From Ricordea florida (lineage: Eukaryota > Cnidaria > Anthozoa > Corallimorpharia > Ricordeidae), in assembly GCA_949710005.1 (NCBI GenBank), contig OX453285.1, positions 1,434,797 through 1,498,796 of the forward strand: 64,000 bases of DNA. The letters are read 5' to 3'. How positions within the stretch are numbered: the first letter of the stretch is position 1; each line of letters starts with the position of its first letter. A program made the translations under genes and the position numbers. Below the pieces are notes generated by a model. It was not told the DNA's origin and did no database searches. It worked only from the letters and a program-made list of their open reading frames with translations. Below are positions 52,237-62,507 of the stretch, piece by piece.

Positions 52237-53922
52237 ATGGCGAGCCTGATGCACGTTTCAAGAAGGGTTTATCTCTGTTCCATTTTCAAAACTTTATCGA
52301 CAAGGTCTTCCATTGGAGTCAGTTGTGTTAACACGAGAAGAAGGGATGTTCCAGCGAGACGTAATAACGTAGGGAAAACTACTCTGTTTGTACGTAGTCT
52401 GTACAACATTACTGGAGAACGCCAAGCTTTGGAATCGACTTCGCCGGAAGATGTCGACGATGCGCGCAAAGTAATGGTCGTCAGACTTCGGTTGGAGGAT
52501 GATGAAGAGGGAACTTCTAAACTGATAAATTATTTCTCCATGTATGGTGAGGTAGAGAAGGTGTTTCGTGTTTATGATAAAACAACTTGCCGACCCAAAT
52601 CGTTTTGTTTCATATCCTTCGTGAATAAAGACGGCGCCGAAAGGGCTTTGTCGAAAACTGGTCACATCATTGATGGGAAAGCCGTAAGGGTTCTTCGTCC
52701 CTTGAAACCCGGGGAAAGACCCGCAGGTCTCCCTAATAAAAACGATGTTTATTTAGAAGACCAAGCGAAAACGGTTTTCTTCAGATTAAAATCCCGCGAA
52801 ATTCGGAAATATTCCCAAAACGACGATAGCGAAAGGTTTAAAGAGTATTTTCTTCGGTTTGGAAAAGTCGAAGATGTTTGCTTTTCTCCTACGAATAACC
52901 ATGGCTTTTTAACTTTTAAGGAAAAAGAAAGCGTTGCAAAGGCACTAGAAATGAAAAGGCATCAAGTTGATGGTTGGACAGTGCTCGTGAACCGAACAAT
53001 GCCGGTGGAAGACAAAAATGCGCTGTTGAAAAAGAAGAGGACAGTGTATGTCTCTAACGTCCCAACTGAAGTCACTGCCAAAGAACTGGAAGAGCATTTC
53101 TCGAAGTTTGGAGAAGTGGAGGAAGTTTATTTTCAGTGGTCCAACTGTGGAAAGGATATTAACCTTTGCAAAGTTCTTTTTTGCACAAGAATTGGAGCTA
53201 CAAAAGCCCTAAAAGAACCTAGTCATGAACTTAGAGGTTGTGGAAGTATTCAAGTCAGATGCATTAGTGATTTTGCTTCAAGCAAACAAATCATAGTGTA
53301 CAATTCCCCATGGAATGTTACAGTAGAAAACTTACGACTTCACTTTGAACAGTTTGGAAAGATTAAATTTATACATCTAGCAGGACTATATTGGCATGTA
53401 AACCACACTGTTATGGATGGTGCCCTTTCAAGAGGTGGAATTGGTTCACCAATCCTTGAATTTACTAATGAAACCTCTGTAGAGAGGGTAATGGAGAACT
53501 CACATCACATTCTTTGCAATTCAACAGTAAGAGTTTGTAAAGTACAAAAACCTTGTTATAGAGGGGACAGTTTAAGTAACATGACAGTGCTGATTGATCA
53601 TTTGCTGTGCAGTGTCGATAAAGACACTCTGGTAAAGCACTTCATTGACCAGTCTCTGGCTGTGAAATTTGTGATGTTTTTCAAACCATCTGAAGGTGAG
53701 CATTCAGCTATTGTTGGATTTTGGAACCTGGATGATGTGGACAGAGTCATCGATCAGGTTGCAACACAGGAAAACTACTCTATTGGAGGGAGGCCAGTTT
53801 TTGTTCGGCGTCTCTGTTGGAGTAGTTTGCAGGAAGAGACGTCTGAAGATGAAGAAGATAGGAATTTTAGGAGAAGCCATGAAGAGGATGACAATTCATT
53901 CGCAAAGTTTCTGTTGCAATAA
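52237..53922 (+). CDS. Intronless five-RRM protein, paralogue 4, 561 aa
   Basis: A single frame from the ATG at 52237 (AAAATGGCGAG; the upstream extension uses TTG). The N terminus MASLMHVSRRVYLCSIFKTL is basic and amphipathic, as in the paralogues. RRM-like domains lie at about residues 81-158, 180-248, 266-347, 353-440 and 448-530. The best RNP blocks are KSFCFISF (RRM1) and RTVYVSNV (RRM3). The conserved tail VFVRRLCWSS is followed by an acidic extension (EETSEDEEDRNFRRSHEEDD) not found in the others. The stop codon overlaps AATAAA (53918-53923), implying a very short 3' UTR if that signal is used. Function inferred only. Confidence 0.85.
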   Translation: MASLMHVSRRVYLCSIFKTLSTRSSIGVSCVNTRRRDVPARRNNVGKTTLFVRSLYNITGERQALESTSPEDVDDARKVMVVRLRLEDDEEGTSKLINYFSMYGEVEKVFRVYDKTTCRPKSFCFISFVNKDGAERALSKTGHIIDGKAVRVLRPLKPGERPAGLPNKNDVYLEDQAKTVFFRLKSREIRKYSQNDDSERFKEYFLRFGKVEDVCFSPTNNHGFLTFKEKESVAKALEMKRHQVDGWTVLVNRTMPVEDKNALLKKKRTVYVSNVPTEVTAKELEEHFSKFGEVEEVYFQWSNCGKDINLCKVLFCTRIGATKALKEPSHELRGCGSIQVRCISDFASSKQIIVYNSPWNVTVENLRLHFEQFGKIKFIHLAGLYWHVNHTVMDGALSRGGIGSPILEFTNETSVERVMENSHHILCNSTVRVCKVQKPCYRGDSLSNMTVLIDHLLCSVDKDTLVKHFIDQSLAVKFVMFFKPSEGEHSAIVGFWNLDDVDRVIDQVATQENYSIGGRPVFVRRLCWSSLQEETSEDEEDRNFRRSHEEDDNSFAKFLLQ

Positions 53923-54992
53923 AGAATGTTGCCTTTGTAACAAACATCCCTGGTAGTGTAAAGCTCACATGAAATCACAGGGTTATAGCTAAGAAAATAG
54001 GCTGCTGGTTGAGGTAGCTACTCAGCTAGCTGGAAATAGATATAGGTAGACATCGGTCATCGCCATAAGTTGAACAACGGCCAAAATTCAGCTGTTGATC
54101 ACCGTTTGTCACCTGGCAAATTTTGCCAGCAGCTGGCGCTTAGCAGTAACCCTGAAATCAGAGGGAACTAGAAGCAAACCCCTGCCCCTTCTTTATTTTT
54201 CTGTTTTCAGGTGGTCTAAAAAAGCACAAAGAAACCTTTACTGCAGTCAGTGCAGGGTTATGATATATGTAACTTGAAGGACATTTAATCTTTCTATTTT
54301 AGGGTCCTGTGTATTAAGTTTTCAACTGAAGATCTTTGTCAATTGACAGTGGTTCAGGGTTACAGTTATGAACTGAATGCCTATAATTTGGCAAGGTGGG
54401 ACTATAACATTATAAATATTTGGTTACAGCAATACCCTCATGTGAGTAAATGCATTTATTCTACACAATCCCTAAACATTTTTTTCCTTTTTTTTTCATG
54501 GCATTCTAATATATAGTATTCCTATATTAAAGTTACATAGCTAAAAATTAAGAGTTGATCTAAAAAGACTCAAAACAAGCATGTAGTTCATAGTCAGATG
54601 CTGCATTCACACCGGAGTTTAAACATGTTTAAAAACTGTTTAGTTAAACATGGTTTAGAATCACTTTGTGCAAAACAGCTTTGTGTAAATTCTGTACTGA
54701 CTTAAAAGTCATTTCTAGTGAATTACTGCTGGACTCTTTTTCTCACCATGTGTAAAGATTAGACTTAAATTGTTTGGGAGGCTGATGTGAAAATAAACAA
54801 GTTTAGTTGATGTGAACACAGCATTAGACTGCCTTTGTCTAACAGACATGATATGTGTGCCAGTGATTCTCTTTCAATAAAATAGTTACAACCTGAACCA
54901 TATCACTGGCCTTAAGTTTAACAAGAAATACAGTACACAGTTGAGTTTACAAAAGAATAGTGTTGGGAACTTTTTTATTTGAAGTATCCAAG
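53923..54992. other. Intergenic region between convergent RRM and MOV10 genes
   Basis: The two genes converge here. Near 54974 the complement of AATAAA lies about 15 bp past the MOV10 stop and can serve that gene. Otherwise the interval is AT-rich with TTTAAACATG-type blocks (54617-54650) and no gene that I can support. Confidence 0.45.
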
Positions 54993-57900
54993 CTAATGAT
55001 CTTCATCCCTATGCCATGGTGGCTCTTCTATTTGTGTTACCACATCCTCAGTCATAAACTCAACAGCTTCTATTGCTTCCTTTGAGTCTAGGTGGACACG
55101 TTTTAGACGAGCTATGAGATCCTCATCATCTTGTGATGGCAGTTTGAAATCGCAACCTTTGTAACCTTTAGAGCTGATGCAGAATTGAATGAACCTATTA
55201 AATGAAAGAGATAAATATGAAAAACTTTTATAATAATAAATGTCTTTATTGCTCATAAGATAGAAATACATACCTAATGTTACAGAATAGAAAGATTCAA
55301 GGTACAGTTAAAAAATTAAAATTATTAGAATAAAAGATTAAACTAGGTACAATATATCTGGCATAAAATATCAAAAGAGGTTATATTTGACAAATAATTA
55401 TGTTCTTATAATGTTCCATTTATAATGTTCCATAATCCTTTGGCAGCAATTTTATTAGACATATAACAATTATTCTTTGAAATTGAGGTAAATATTTTTA
55501 ACCTTAAAGTCTCCGTAGTGACCAGCATCCAATTTCTCATTACAATATTCACTGTTCATCAACCATTCATGTTATGACAACAAAAATGATAAAAAAAGAG
55601 TTGCATTGATATTTAAACAAATTCTCCTCACTAGCACCATATCAAATATATGAGAACTGTTAGGAGAAAATGAATATTGATATTGGGGCTTAAAGGGTTA
55701 AGGCCATTATTCACTGAAATAAAGAGATTTATAATAATTATACAATATCTTACACATGTATACAGTATACTAAAACATTATTATTGCAGGGTGTGGGGTA
55801 TAATGCACCTATCAATGTTAAGCCGCAGGGGGGGGAGGCCGGGTATAGGTGGGGGATTTGACGTAATAAGTCTGCCCGTGGTAGGGACTTTTGATCATTC
55901 GTCGAGTCCCGGGGCTCAGGACTTTTGACTTTAACCGTTAGTAGCCTGTTTTCTGTATATCCCTATTTTAATTCTTGTTTGACCAATGCCTTGACCTTTT
56001 TCTGGAGGGGGGGGATGGGGAATTTGCACTCTTTTGACCAGTGATAACGTCCCTGGGGTTGGGCATTTGAACAGAAAAAATGATCTGAGTTCAAATCCCC
56101 CGCTTATGCCCGGCCTCCCCCCCCAGCAGCTTAACATTGATAGGTGCATAAGTATACAGAATTTTGTTATGTAGACTCACCTATTCCAGTGTCTGTCTTT
56201 GCAGAGAACATAGGGATTCCCCACTACAATGAGTAAGGCTTGTGCTCTTGTAATGGCAACATTAAACCGCTAGAAAATTACAAAATATAACAAGTGAAAA
56301 AAAAATATTGTAAAGGTCCATTTTGTCCAAAGGAAAAGATTCTAACATTGGAAGTTATAGAGTTCTGTGAACTGTATTTTACTTGAGATGCAGGGTTCCT
56401 GTTTATTTTTAGCAGAAAGGAGCCTTTCAAAATGGAGAATATGTTTTTCACTTTTCTTATCAAAATTCCATGTGATTCCAGGTGATAACAAAAGAAGTTA
56501 CAAGGTTGAGAAAGTTAAGTGGTTCCATCTTGCAGAAGAAAATCCTGTGTGACTCATGACTGACATAGAAGCATAATACTGATTATTATAAATAACTATT
56601 ACTTATTAATTAATTAAAAATTAATTATTACATTCATTGCATTTTATTAACTAAACAGACCTTAGGATTCTTCAGAAAACCAAGCCTGAATTCTGCATCA
56701 AGGTGCAAATACTCCTGACTGCTTCTAACGGTGGATATAATTATCACACGCCTTTCTTGTCCTTGGAATTCTTCCACAGAGCCAGTCTTCACATCAGTGA
56801 TATCAGACCTCTTCAGCAGTTCCCGTATTTTCTGAACCTGAAAAATAAAAGACAGTGATGAACAGAAAGACAGCAATTTTTGAGAAAACAGTGAACTCTG
56901 GTCTGCTAATCCTCATTGATTAATGCTTACATGTACTAGTACTCCCCCCCCCCCCTGAAATAATAATAAAAAAAATTACATGAATTTTATTGAAGGCCAG
57001 CAGAACAGGGGGTTGGTGTTTTATCTCCAAGGTGACAGCTTTAAGTAGGTCTGTCTCAGAAGTAAAATAATTCTTCTGTTATCTTGAAATTTGCAGAGAA
57101 CCAAGATTTCGAAGTGTCAGATGAAACAAGATGTGATGGAAGTTCCAAAAAGGGTGAATATTACCTGTTTTCTGTAAGGGGAAATTATGCCAATCTGGGA
57201 AGTAAGAACTTTGATCCCTCTGGCATCTTTTAGATCTTTGACATATTGAACCACTGTTGCTGCTTCCTCAGGGTTGAAAAATGAGGGGCTTTTCTCCTCA
57301 CGCATATCACGCCCTTTAATCCCCTCAAATATAATTGGAAAACTTTTACATGGGAGGCGGCTCCAGGTGCAGAGGGACTCGCGCTTCAGTTTGTCAGCAC
57401 ACGCCTCCAACTCATCATCATAAAACATTTCACTGGGAAGCTACAACCGCAAAAAGAGGAATTTTAAAATTAATACCTGTAGACATGATGTCAAGCAACT
57501 ATTTACACGTTACTGAGCACGATATGTGATTTGACAAAGCTGAACATGCTATAAATAGTTAATGCTCAAATTCATGTGCTTTGACAAAATTATGTAATAC
57601 CATTACTTCCATCAATTGCTTTATTATCAATATGTTTTACCTCCAGAATAGATGGATGTGATCTGTAATTCTTGAGTAGTTTGGTTATTATCAATGCATT
57701 GTACTCTCCGAGCTCATCATCCTCATCCTCGGGGATGCGTCCATAGAATGGTAATTTTGTCATCATCCACTCAAGCAACGAGACCCCAAGACCAAACTAA
57801 AATCCATCAAATAAACAATAGGTCACTATAACCAAAAACCTATTTCACACCATGCATTTGTGATGAGAAGTACACCAAGAAACAAACAAAAAAGGGTGAA

Positions 57901-60900
57901 GATAGAAAGCTACTGCTAATTTCTTCCTTACTGCAGGACCCATTCCCCTTCAATAACAATAAGAAGTTTACCAGAGAATGAACCACAACAGGGGAGAGAT
58001 GGGCATAAGGTGCTAATTTGTATTTATGGTTTGTACAAGTACAGGTGCTGAACAATAGGACATAAGTCCCCTACTTGGTTAATACACCCACAAACAAACA
58101 TAAACAACATGGTTAAGAATCCCAGCTGGTGGGAGGCAGACCCGTTGGCTATTTACAAGGATGATCGAGGAGTTGAACCAGGTACTTACCCAGAACAACA
58201 CCAGGTAGTGGCCAGAGCGGGATTTGAACCCGGGTCACCACATTGAAATACCGCGCCCTAGACCACTCGGCCATCCTGCCTCCCTTAAATTTCTTACTTA
58301 GCCCCCACCCCTTTTAACTCTGTTTTCACCAGCAATGTATACATCTTCAGTAATAGATCTGTAAGCTGAGATGCTTTCTAAGTGTAAACTATCAAATAAA
58401 AATACGGTTACGCAGAACCACAAGTCCTATATTTTGTTACATACACCTTACTTTGGTAGCTACAGGTGATCTAAGTACTGGACCAAGTTGTTGGGGGTCC
58501 CCTGCTAGAACAAGCTGTCCCCCTCCTGGAGTCTCTGTGCTGAACATCCCTGCCAATGGAACAAAGCACTCAGGCTGCAAAGCATGCCCTGCTTCATCAA
58601 TAAACACATGTGTAAAGAAATCTTCAGGAATCCCAGCTGAAACCAATCTGCAAAATACAATATTTATTTCAACAAAACTGAATACAAATACATTCATGAT
58701 TATTTAACAATTATTCACCGATAATCACTGAGGCTGAGGCAAATAATTGTTTTAGTATAAATACACAGGCGATTATTTCAAAAAAGAAAATTAAAAAGTG
58801 TGCAAACCACTGGCAGCCATTTTGTTCGTCGAGGTGATTATTGGCTGATAATCCGAGATAGCGAACCAATCAGAGCGCGCGATTTTGTATAATCACCTAA
58901 GTATTTATACTAAAACTGATTATTGCTAATTTGATATTAGTTAATAGATTATTACCTTCCAGCTGTGATCAATGTGGTCACAACAAGACGCTTCTCTGTG
59001 ATCTCCTCTTTTGAAGGAAAAAAGAAATCTCCTCCAGGTGTGATGTAGCTGACAGACTGAATAAAAATTTGAATCTATTAATGGTTATTTATCAGTAGCT
59101 TTAAATGTATACCTCAAATTTAAACTAACTTCAAATTGATTTGTGCTGCTTGGTGATGTCTCCACTCAGATCTGAGGACTACATCTACAAATCCTCTGTC
59201 AGCACCATGCATATATTATAAACTTGCATAATAACTGAGTTGGTAAAGACAATGTGGTCTTAGGTCAACATTTTAGTAAATCTTAATACTGACTCATGAG
59301 CTGTATGGCAGCCCTAATACTGATTTATAAGAAACTTAAAATCAGGCACATTACATTTAATAAATTGGCTGCTGATCTGTTCTTCCATTCTTATAATCTC
59401 AGAGCATGGTAACCTTATTTCGGATTCATGAACAGGACAAGTCATATGCTTGTTAGCTTAAGGCTGAGCAAACTTAAGATCAGTTCCTTGAGTTCATTTT
59501 TTGAGCTTCAATTATAGGGTCTTTAACTATTTTTCAGGGAGCAAACACTTGGTAACGCTGTTGGACACATGAAGGGTTGAAAGGGCTGTTGACTGTACAA
59601 TAGCTAGGAGCTGTACATATATACATGTACACTGTACAATATTAGTTTCCTTCATATGACTAGCAACGCTGCTGTTGTTAAATGGTAATATGTTACAGGT
59701 TAAATTTGATTTCAGGTTAACTTTGATTTAACCTACTGTAGGTTGGTTTGTGATTACTTTGTGTCTGCAAGTATTCGTTATCATAAATATAGACAAGAAA
59801 TGACAAACCAACCTAGGTTGAACAGAATTTATAATGGAAATTCAACCTGTAACAGTTACCGTGAATGACAAACTTGACATGTATAATTGCATATTATTGC
59901 ATTGTTACCTTGATATCATCAGGCACTGATAACATTGATCTGCCAAAAGCATTCAGTCGAATCATCTGAGATTTTGGAACAATGGCATGCTCCATGACTC
60001 TCTGTAAAATCAAATCAGCAGCACTGTTTGATGGTGCACAGGCAAGAACATGACTCCCATGGACAACTGCCAAAATCTAAATAAAATTTGAATAAAATAT
60101 AGTATAACACATAACAATTTATTATAATTTAAGAAAATTATTACATGTATGTAACATGCATTCTAATTGGTCAAGCTGAGTTCATTACATTCATGCAGCC
60201 TTATGCATGCATGTATACCAAATCTGAATTGTAAGGCACATAATTATGCAGATCAAATATGTTAACTTTGTGCTAGAACCAAAAGAATTTGTCCAATTTA
60301 GCAACAGAGGTGGAAAAGTTGCTACAGTGTTGTTAAGTCTGCACAGCCCACCAAGAACTGATCATGAGAAAGCAGAACTATTTCCACATGGTTTAATTAA
60401 TTGCTGTCTTGTTCCGTGTAACTATATCCACTTTACATTTTGGATGTGAGCAACGTTATTTAATTTCAGTACCTGTTTGATGGACTCAACAATTGTGACA
60501 GTTTTCCCAGTTCCTGGCGGTCCAAACAGCAAATACGGGATGGGCCTTGATGTCCCTGAGACAATGTTCTTCACTGCTTGCTCCTGTTCCTTATTACTGT
60601 GTAGTTTGACATCAAAAAATCTGCAGACAGCAAAACCAACGACCAGTCCTTCACATTGACAAATGTATCAGAACATATTCAAACATAATTTTTTTAAGCA
60701 ATCTAATGCAAAACAATTGTTGTTTTTCATTATTCATTATTACTTTACTAATTCATTATTAAATAATTAATTTATTATAAACAGTGATCATTAATTTCTT
60801 TTATATGCATGCTTACGTGTCTTATGCATTTATATTGTAAAATAATTAAACCATTTGTGAAATAAAGTGATGTAAGTGATATGGCCACAGAGAAGACACA

Positions 60901-61127
60901 GTGGCACACTGTAAGGCATGTAAGAATCTTACCTCAAAGAATCTCGTTTTTTATGATCTAACAATGGGGCCAGATGACTCCCAACAGCCATTTGCAAAGA
61001 AGCAAGCTTCCTCTCTTCCATCATTTTGGTGCCTATTTGCAGCGCACGGTGCATCAGCTTCAGGGGTGTTCGGTTGAATGTAAACCTTACATTTACTTTC
61101 ATTCCCTTTATGTACTTCTGATGGAAG
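54993..61127 (-). CDS. MOV10: MOV10 RNA helicase, C-terminal 568 residues in 10 exons, 5' end not in view
   Basis: Minus-strand superfamily 1 (Upf1-like) RNA helicase matching MOV10/Armitage, which acts in RNA silencing and restrains retroelements in animals. Exons: 61127-60933, 60620-60473, 60076-59909, 59056-58956, 58647-58452, 57796-57641, 57440-57165, 56837-56661, 56269-56181, 55194-54993, all phase-consistent. Motifs in order: [24 protein letters not shown] (Walker A); [11 protein letters not shown] (Ia); [19 protein letters not shown] (Walker B, MOV10-type DEAG); [15 protein letters not shown] (III); [11 protein letters not shown] (IV); [34 protein letters not shown] [20 protein letters not shown] (V); [18 protein letters not shown] (VI). 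All catalytic motifs look intact. Upstream exons must lie beyond the Gypsy element that begins at 61332. Confidence 0.93.
55501..55701. repeat. MITE family E, copy 3
   Basis: A degenerate left end (TTAAAGTCTCCGTAGTGACC) and a good right end (ATTGGGGCTTAAAGGGTTAA). The internal CAATTTCTCATTACAATATT and TTCATCAACCATTCATGTTA are shared with the copies at 28511 and 34619. In the last MOV10 intron. Confidence 0.88.
55801..56150. repeat. MITE with CACCTATCAATGTTAAG termini
   Basis: ATGCACCTATCAATGTTAAG at the left is inverted at the right (CTTAACATTGATAGGTGCAT). The termini continue into GGGGGGGGAGGCCGGG and its inverse. The interior repeats the gist of CAAATCCCC and GTCCCTGGGG in both orientations. 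In the last MOV10 intron. Confidence 0.92.
58085..58285 (-). repeat. tRNA-Leu-like SINE family 2, copy 2
   Basis: The inverse of 9264-9508: GGCAGGATGGCCGAGTGGTC, GGGTTCAAATCCCGC and CTACCTGGTGTTGTTCTGGG on the minus strand. It lies in a MOV10 intron in the sense orientation. This copy has the better B box. Confidence 0.85.
58702..58918 (-). repeat. MITE family B, copy 3
   Basis: It contains TTAACAATTATTCACCGATA, GTTTTAGTATAAATACACAG, GCGAACCAATCAGAGCGCGC and CTAAGTATTTATACTAAAAC. It is somewhat shorter than the other copies because one arm of the terminal GAGAATCAC palindrome is missing. In a MOV10 intron. Confidence 0.88.
59691..59861. repeat. MITE family H, copy 2
   Basis: TGTTACAGGTTAAATTTGAT at the left, AATTCAACCTGTAACA at the right, GTTGGTTTGTGATTACTT and TGACAAACCAACCTAGG in the middle. 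In a MOV10 intron. Confidence 0.85.
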
Positions 61128-61331
61128 CTGATAAAATCAAAGAAGCAAGTGAAAACCATACAGTGGAACTATCAAGTACAGTACTTTATATAGAAAACAA
61201 GTATTGTCTTTTTAGTCCTAATATAAATGTAAATGCAAAAAATTACAATGCCTTGATAAGCTGAAGACACATGTATCAATCACACACAGTGCAAAGATTT
61301 TTAATTTTTGCACGTATATTATTAACAAATC

Positions 61332-61451
61332 TGTAGGATTATTACATAACAACAGATTGTTGCAATGCATGCTCGGGGGGACTTGCAATAAAGGAGTCGC
61401 CATCTTGGTTCTGAGAAACCCGTTGTGTTGTTTCCTTTGGCTTATACTACA
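61332..61451 (+). mobile_element. Short 5' LTR of a Ty3/Gypsy element (about 120 bp)
   Basis: It begins TGTAG and ends CTACA, a 5-bp inverted pair with the canonical TG...CA. Internally it has AATAAA at 61388. It is followed immediately by a primer-binding-site-like sequence. The 3' LTR and target duplication are outside the window, so the limits rest on this end only. At 120 bp it is short for Gypsy. Confidence 0.6.
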
Positions 61452-61469
61452 TGGCGGCAGCGGTGGGAT
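61452..61469 (+). promoter_or_regulatory. Primer binding site, tRNA-Leu-like
   Basis: TGGCGGCAGCGGTGGGAT directly follows the LTR. It starts TGG, as expected for pairing to a CCA tail, and is nearly complementary to the 3' end of animal tRNA-Leu as I recall it (one mismatch at position 4). Confidence 0.6.
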
Positions 61470-61493
61470 TCCCTTAGAACGCCGTACCTAAAC

Positions 61494-62507
61494 ATGGGAG
61501 ACGCTGAAGAGGCTCCCGAAGCAGTGCACCGAAATCAAGCGACGGCAAATTCTCTTCCGCTTCCTACCAAATTCGACGGAGCCAGTAAGCTAAACCAAGC
61601 CGACCTGTGGCCAAAATGGCTTCGACGCTTCGAGCGCTACAGGATCGCTTCTGGGCTGCAGAATAAAACGCAGCAGGAGCAGGTAGGAACTGTTCTCTAC
61701 GCTATGGGAGAATGTGCCGACGATATTGTCACAACATTGCGCCTAAACGAGGAAACCGCTTCGTACACAGACGTCAGAACAGCACTCAACGGCTACTTCG
61801 CGGCACGACGCAACACCATAGTAGAACGAGCACGCTTCAACACACGAAAACAAACACCTGAGGAATCCGTAGATACCTTTATTCAAGATCTGTACCGCAT
61901 AGCCGAGGATTGCGAATACGGCACCCTCAAAGACCAGCTCATTCGTGACAGGATTGTCGTAGGAGTCCTCGATGACACACTATCAGATCGCTTACAAGCA
62001 AAATCAGACCTCACACTCGCAGACGCCGTTCGCATGAGTCGCCAAGCCGAAGCAAGAAAGCAAAACCGTACAGTCGTCCGAGGTGGAGAGAAGCCTAGCG
62101 ACGTCGATTATGTCAACCAGCCTCGACCAAGCAACAGCAAAAGCGATCGTGTCCACACTTCAGAGTCCAGGAAACCAAACCCAAAGAGCGAGTGCTTCTG
62201 GTGCGGCCGTCAAAGCCACGAACGGCGACTTTGTCCAGCCAAAGATGTTACCTGCAACAATTGCCACAAAAAGGGACATTATCAGTCAGTCTGTCGCAGC
62301 AAGAAGCATAACTCGAAGAAAGTACATGAAGTAGAGGAAGACAGCGATGAAGTTCTCTTTCTTGGCGAAATCAATAGTGCCTCCACCGATTATTGGACAG
62401 CCCAGATAGAAGTGAACGGCCATAATACTCCCTTCAAACTTGACAAAGGGGCAGCAGTAACTGAGTCCTCAGTGACAGAGTTCAGTGGCTCCAAAATATT
62501 AGTCTGA
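61494..62507 (+). CDS. gag: Gypsy Gag with two zinc knuckles and the start of protease, 337 aa
   Basis: Started at the ATG at 61494 (ACATGGGAGAC), since the longer frame runs into the LTR. The capsid-like part includes LWPKWLRRFERYRIASGL and DTFIQDLYRIAEDCEYGTL. Two CX2CX4HX4C zinc knuckles follow: CFWCGRQSHERRLC and CNNCHKKGHYQSVC. After an acidic spacer the protease starts (YWTAQIEVNGHNTPFKLD), but the active-site triplet reads D-K-G where D-T/S-G is expected. The frame stops at 62505, just inside the protease, and the rest of Pol continues in the -1 frame. The element is therefore either a decayed copy or relies on frameshifting. Confidence 0.88.
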   Translation: MGDAEEAPEAVHRNQATANSLPLPTKFDGASKLNQADLWPKWLRRFERYRIASGLQNKTQQEQVGTVLYAMGECADDIVTTLRLNEETASYTDVRTALNGYFAARRNTIVERARFNTRKQTPEESVDTFIQDLYRIAEDCEYGTLKDQLIRDRIVVGVLDDTLSDRLQAKSDLTLADAVRMSRQAEARKQNRTVVRGGEKPSDVDYVNQPRPSNSKSDRVHTSESRKPNPKSECFWCGRQSHERRLCPAKDVTCNNCHKKGHYQSVCRSKKHNSKKVHEVEEDSDEVLFLGEINSASTDYWTAQIEVNGHNTPFKLDKGAAVTESSVTEFSGSKILV

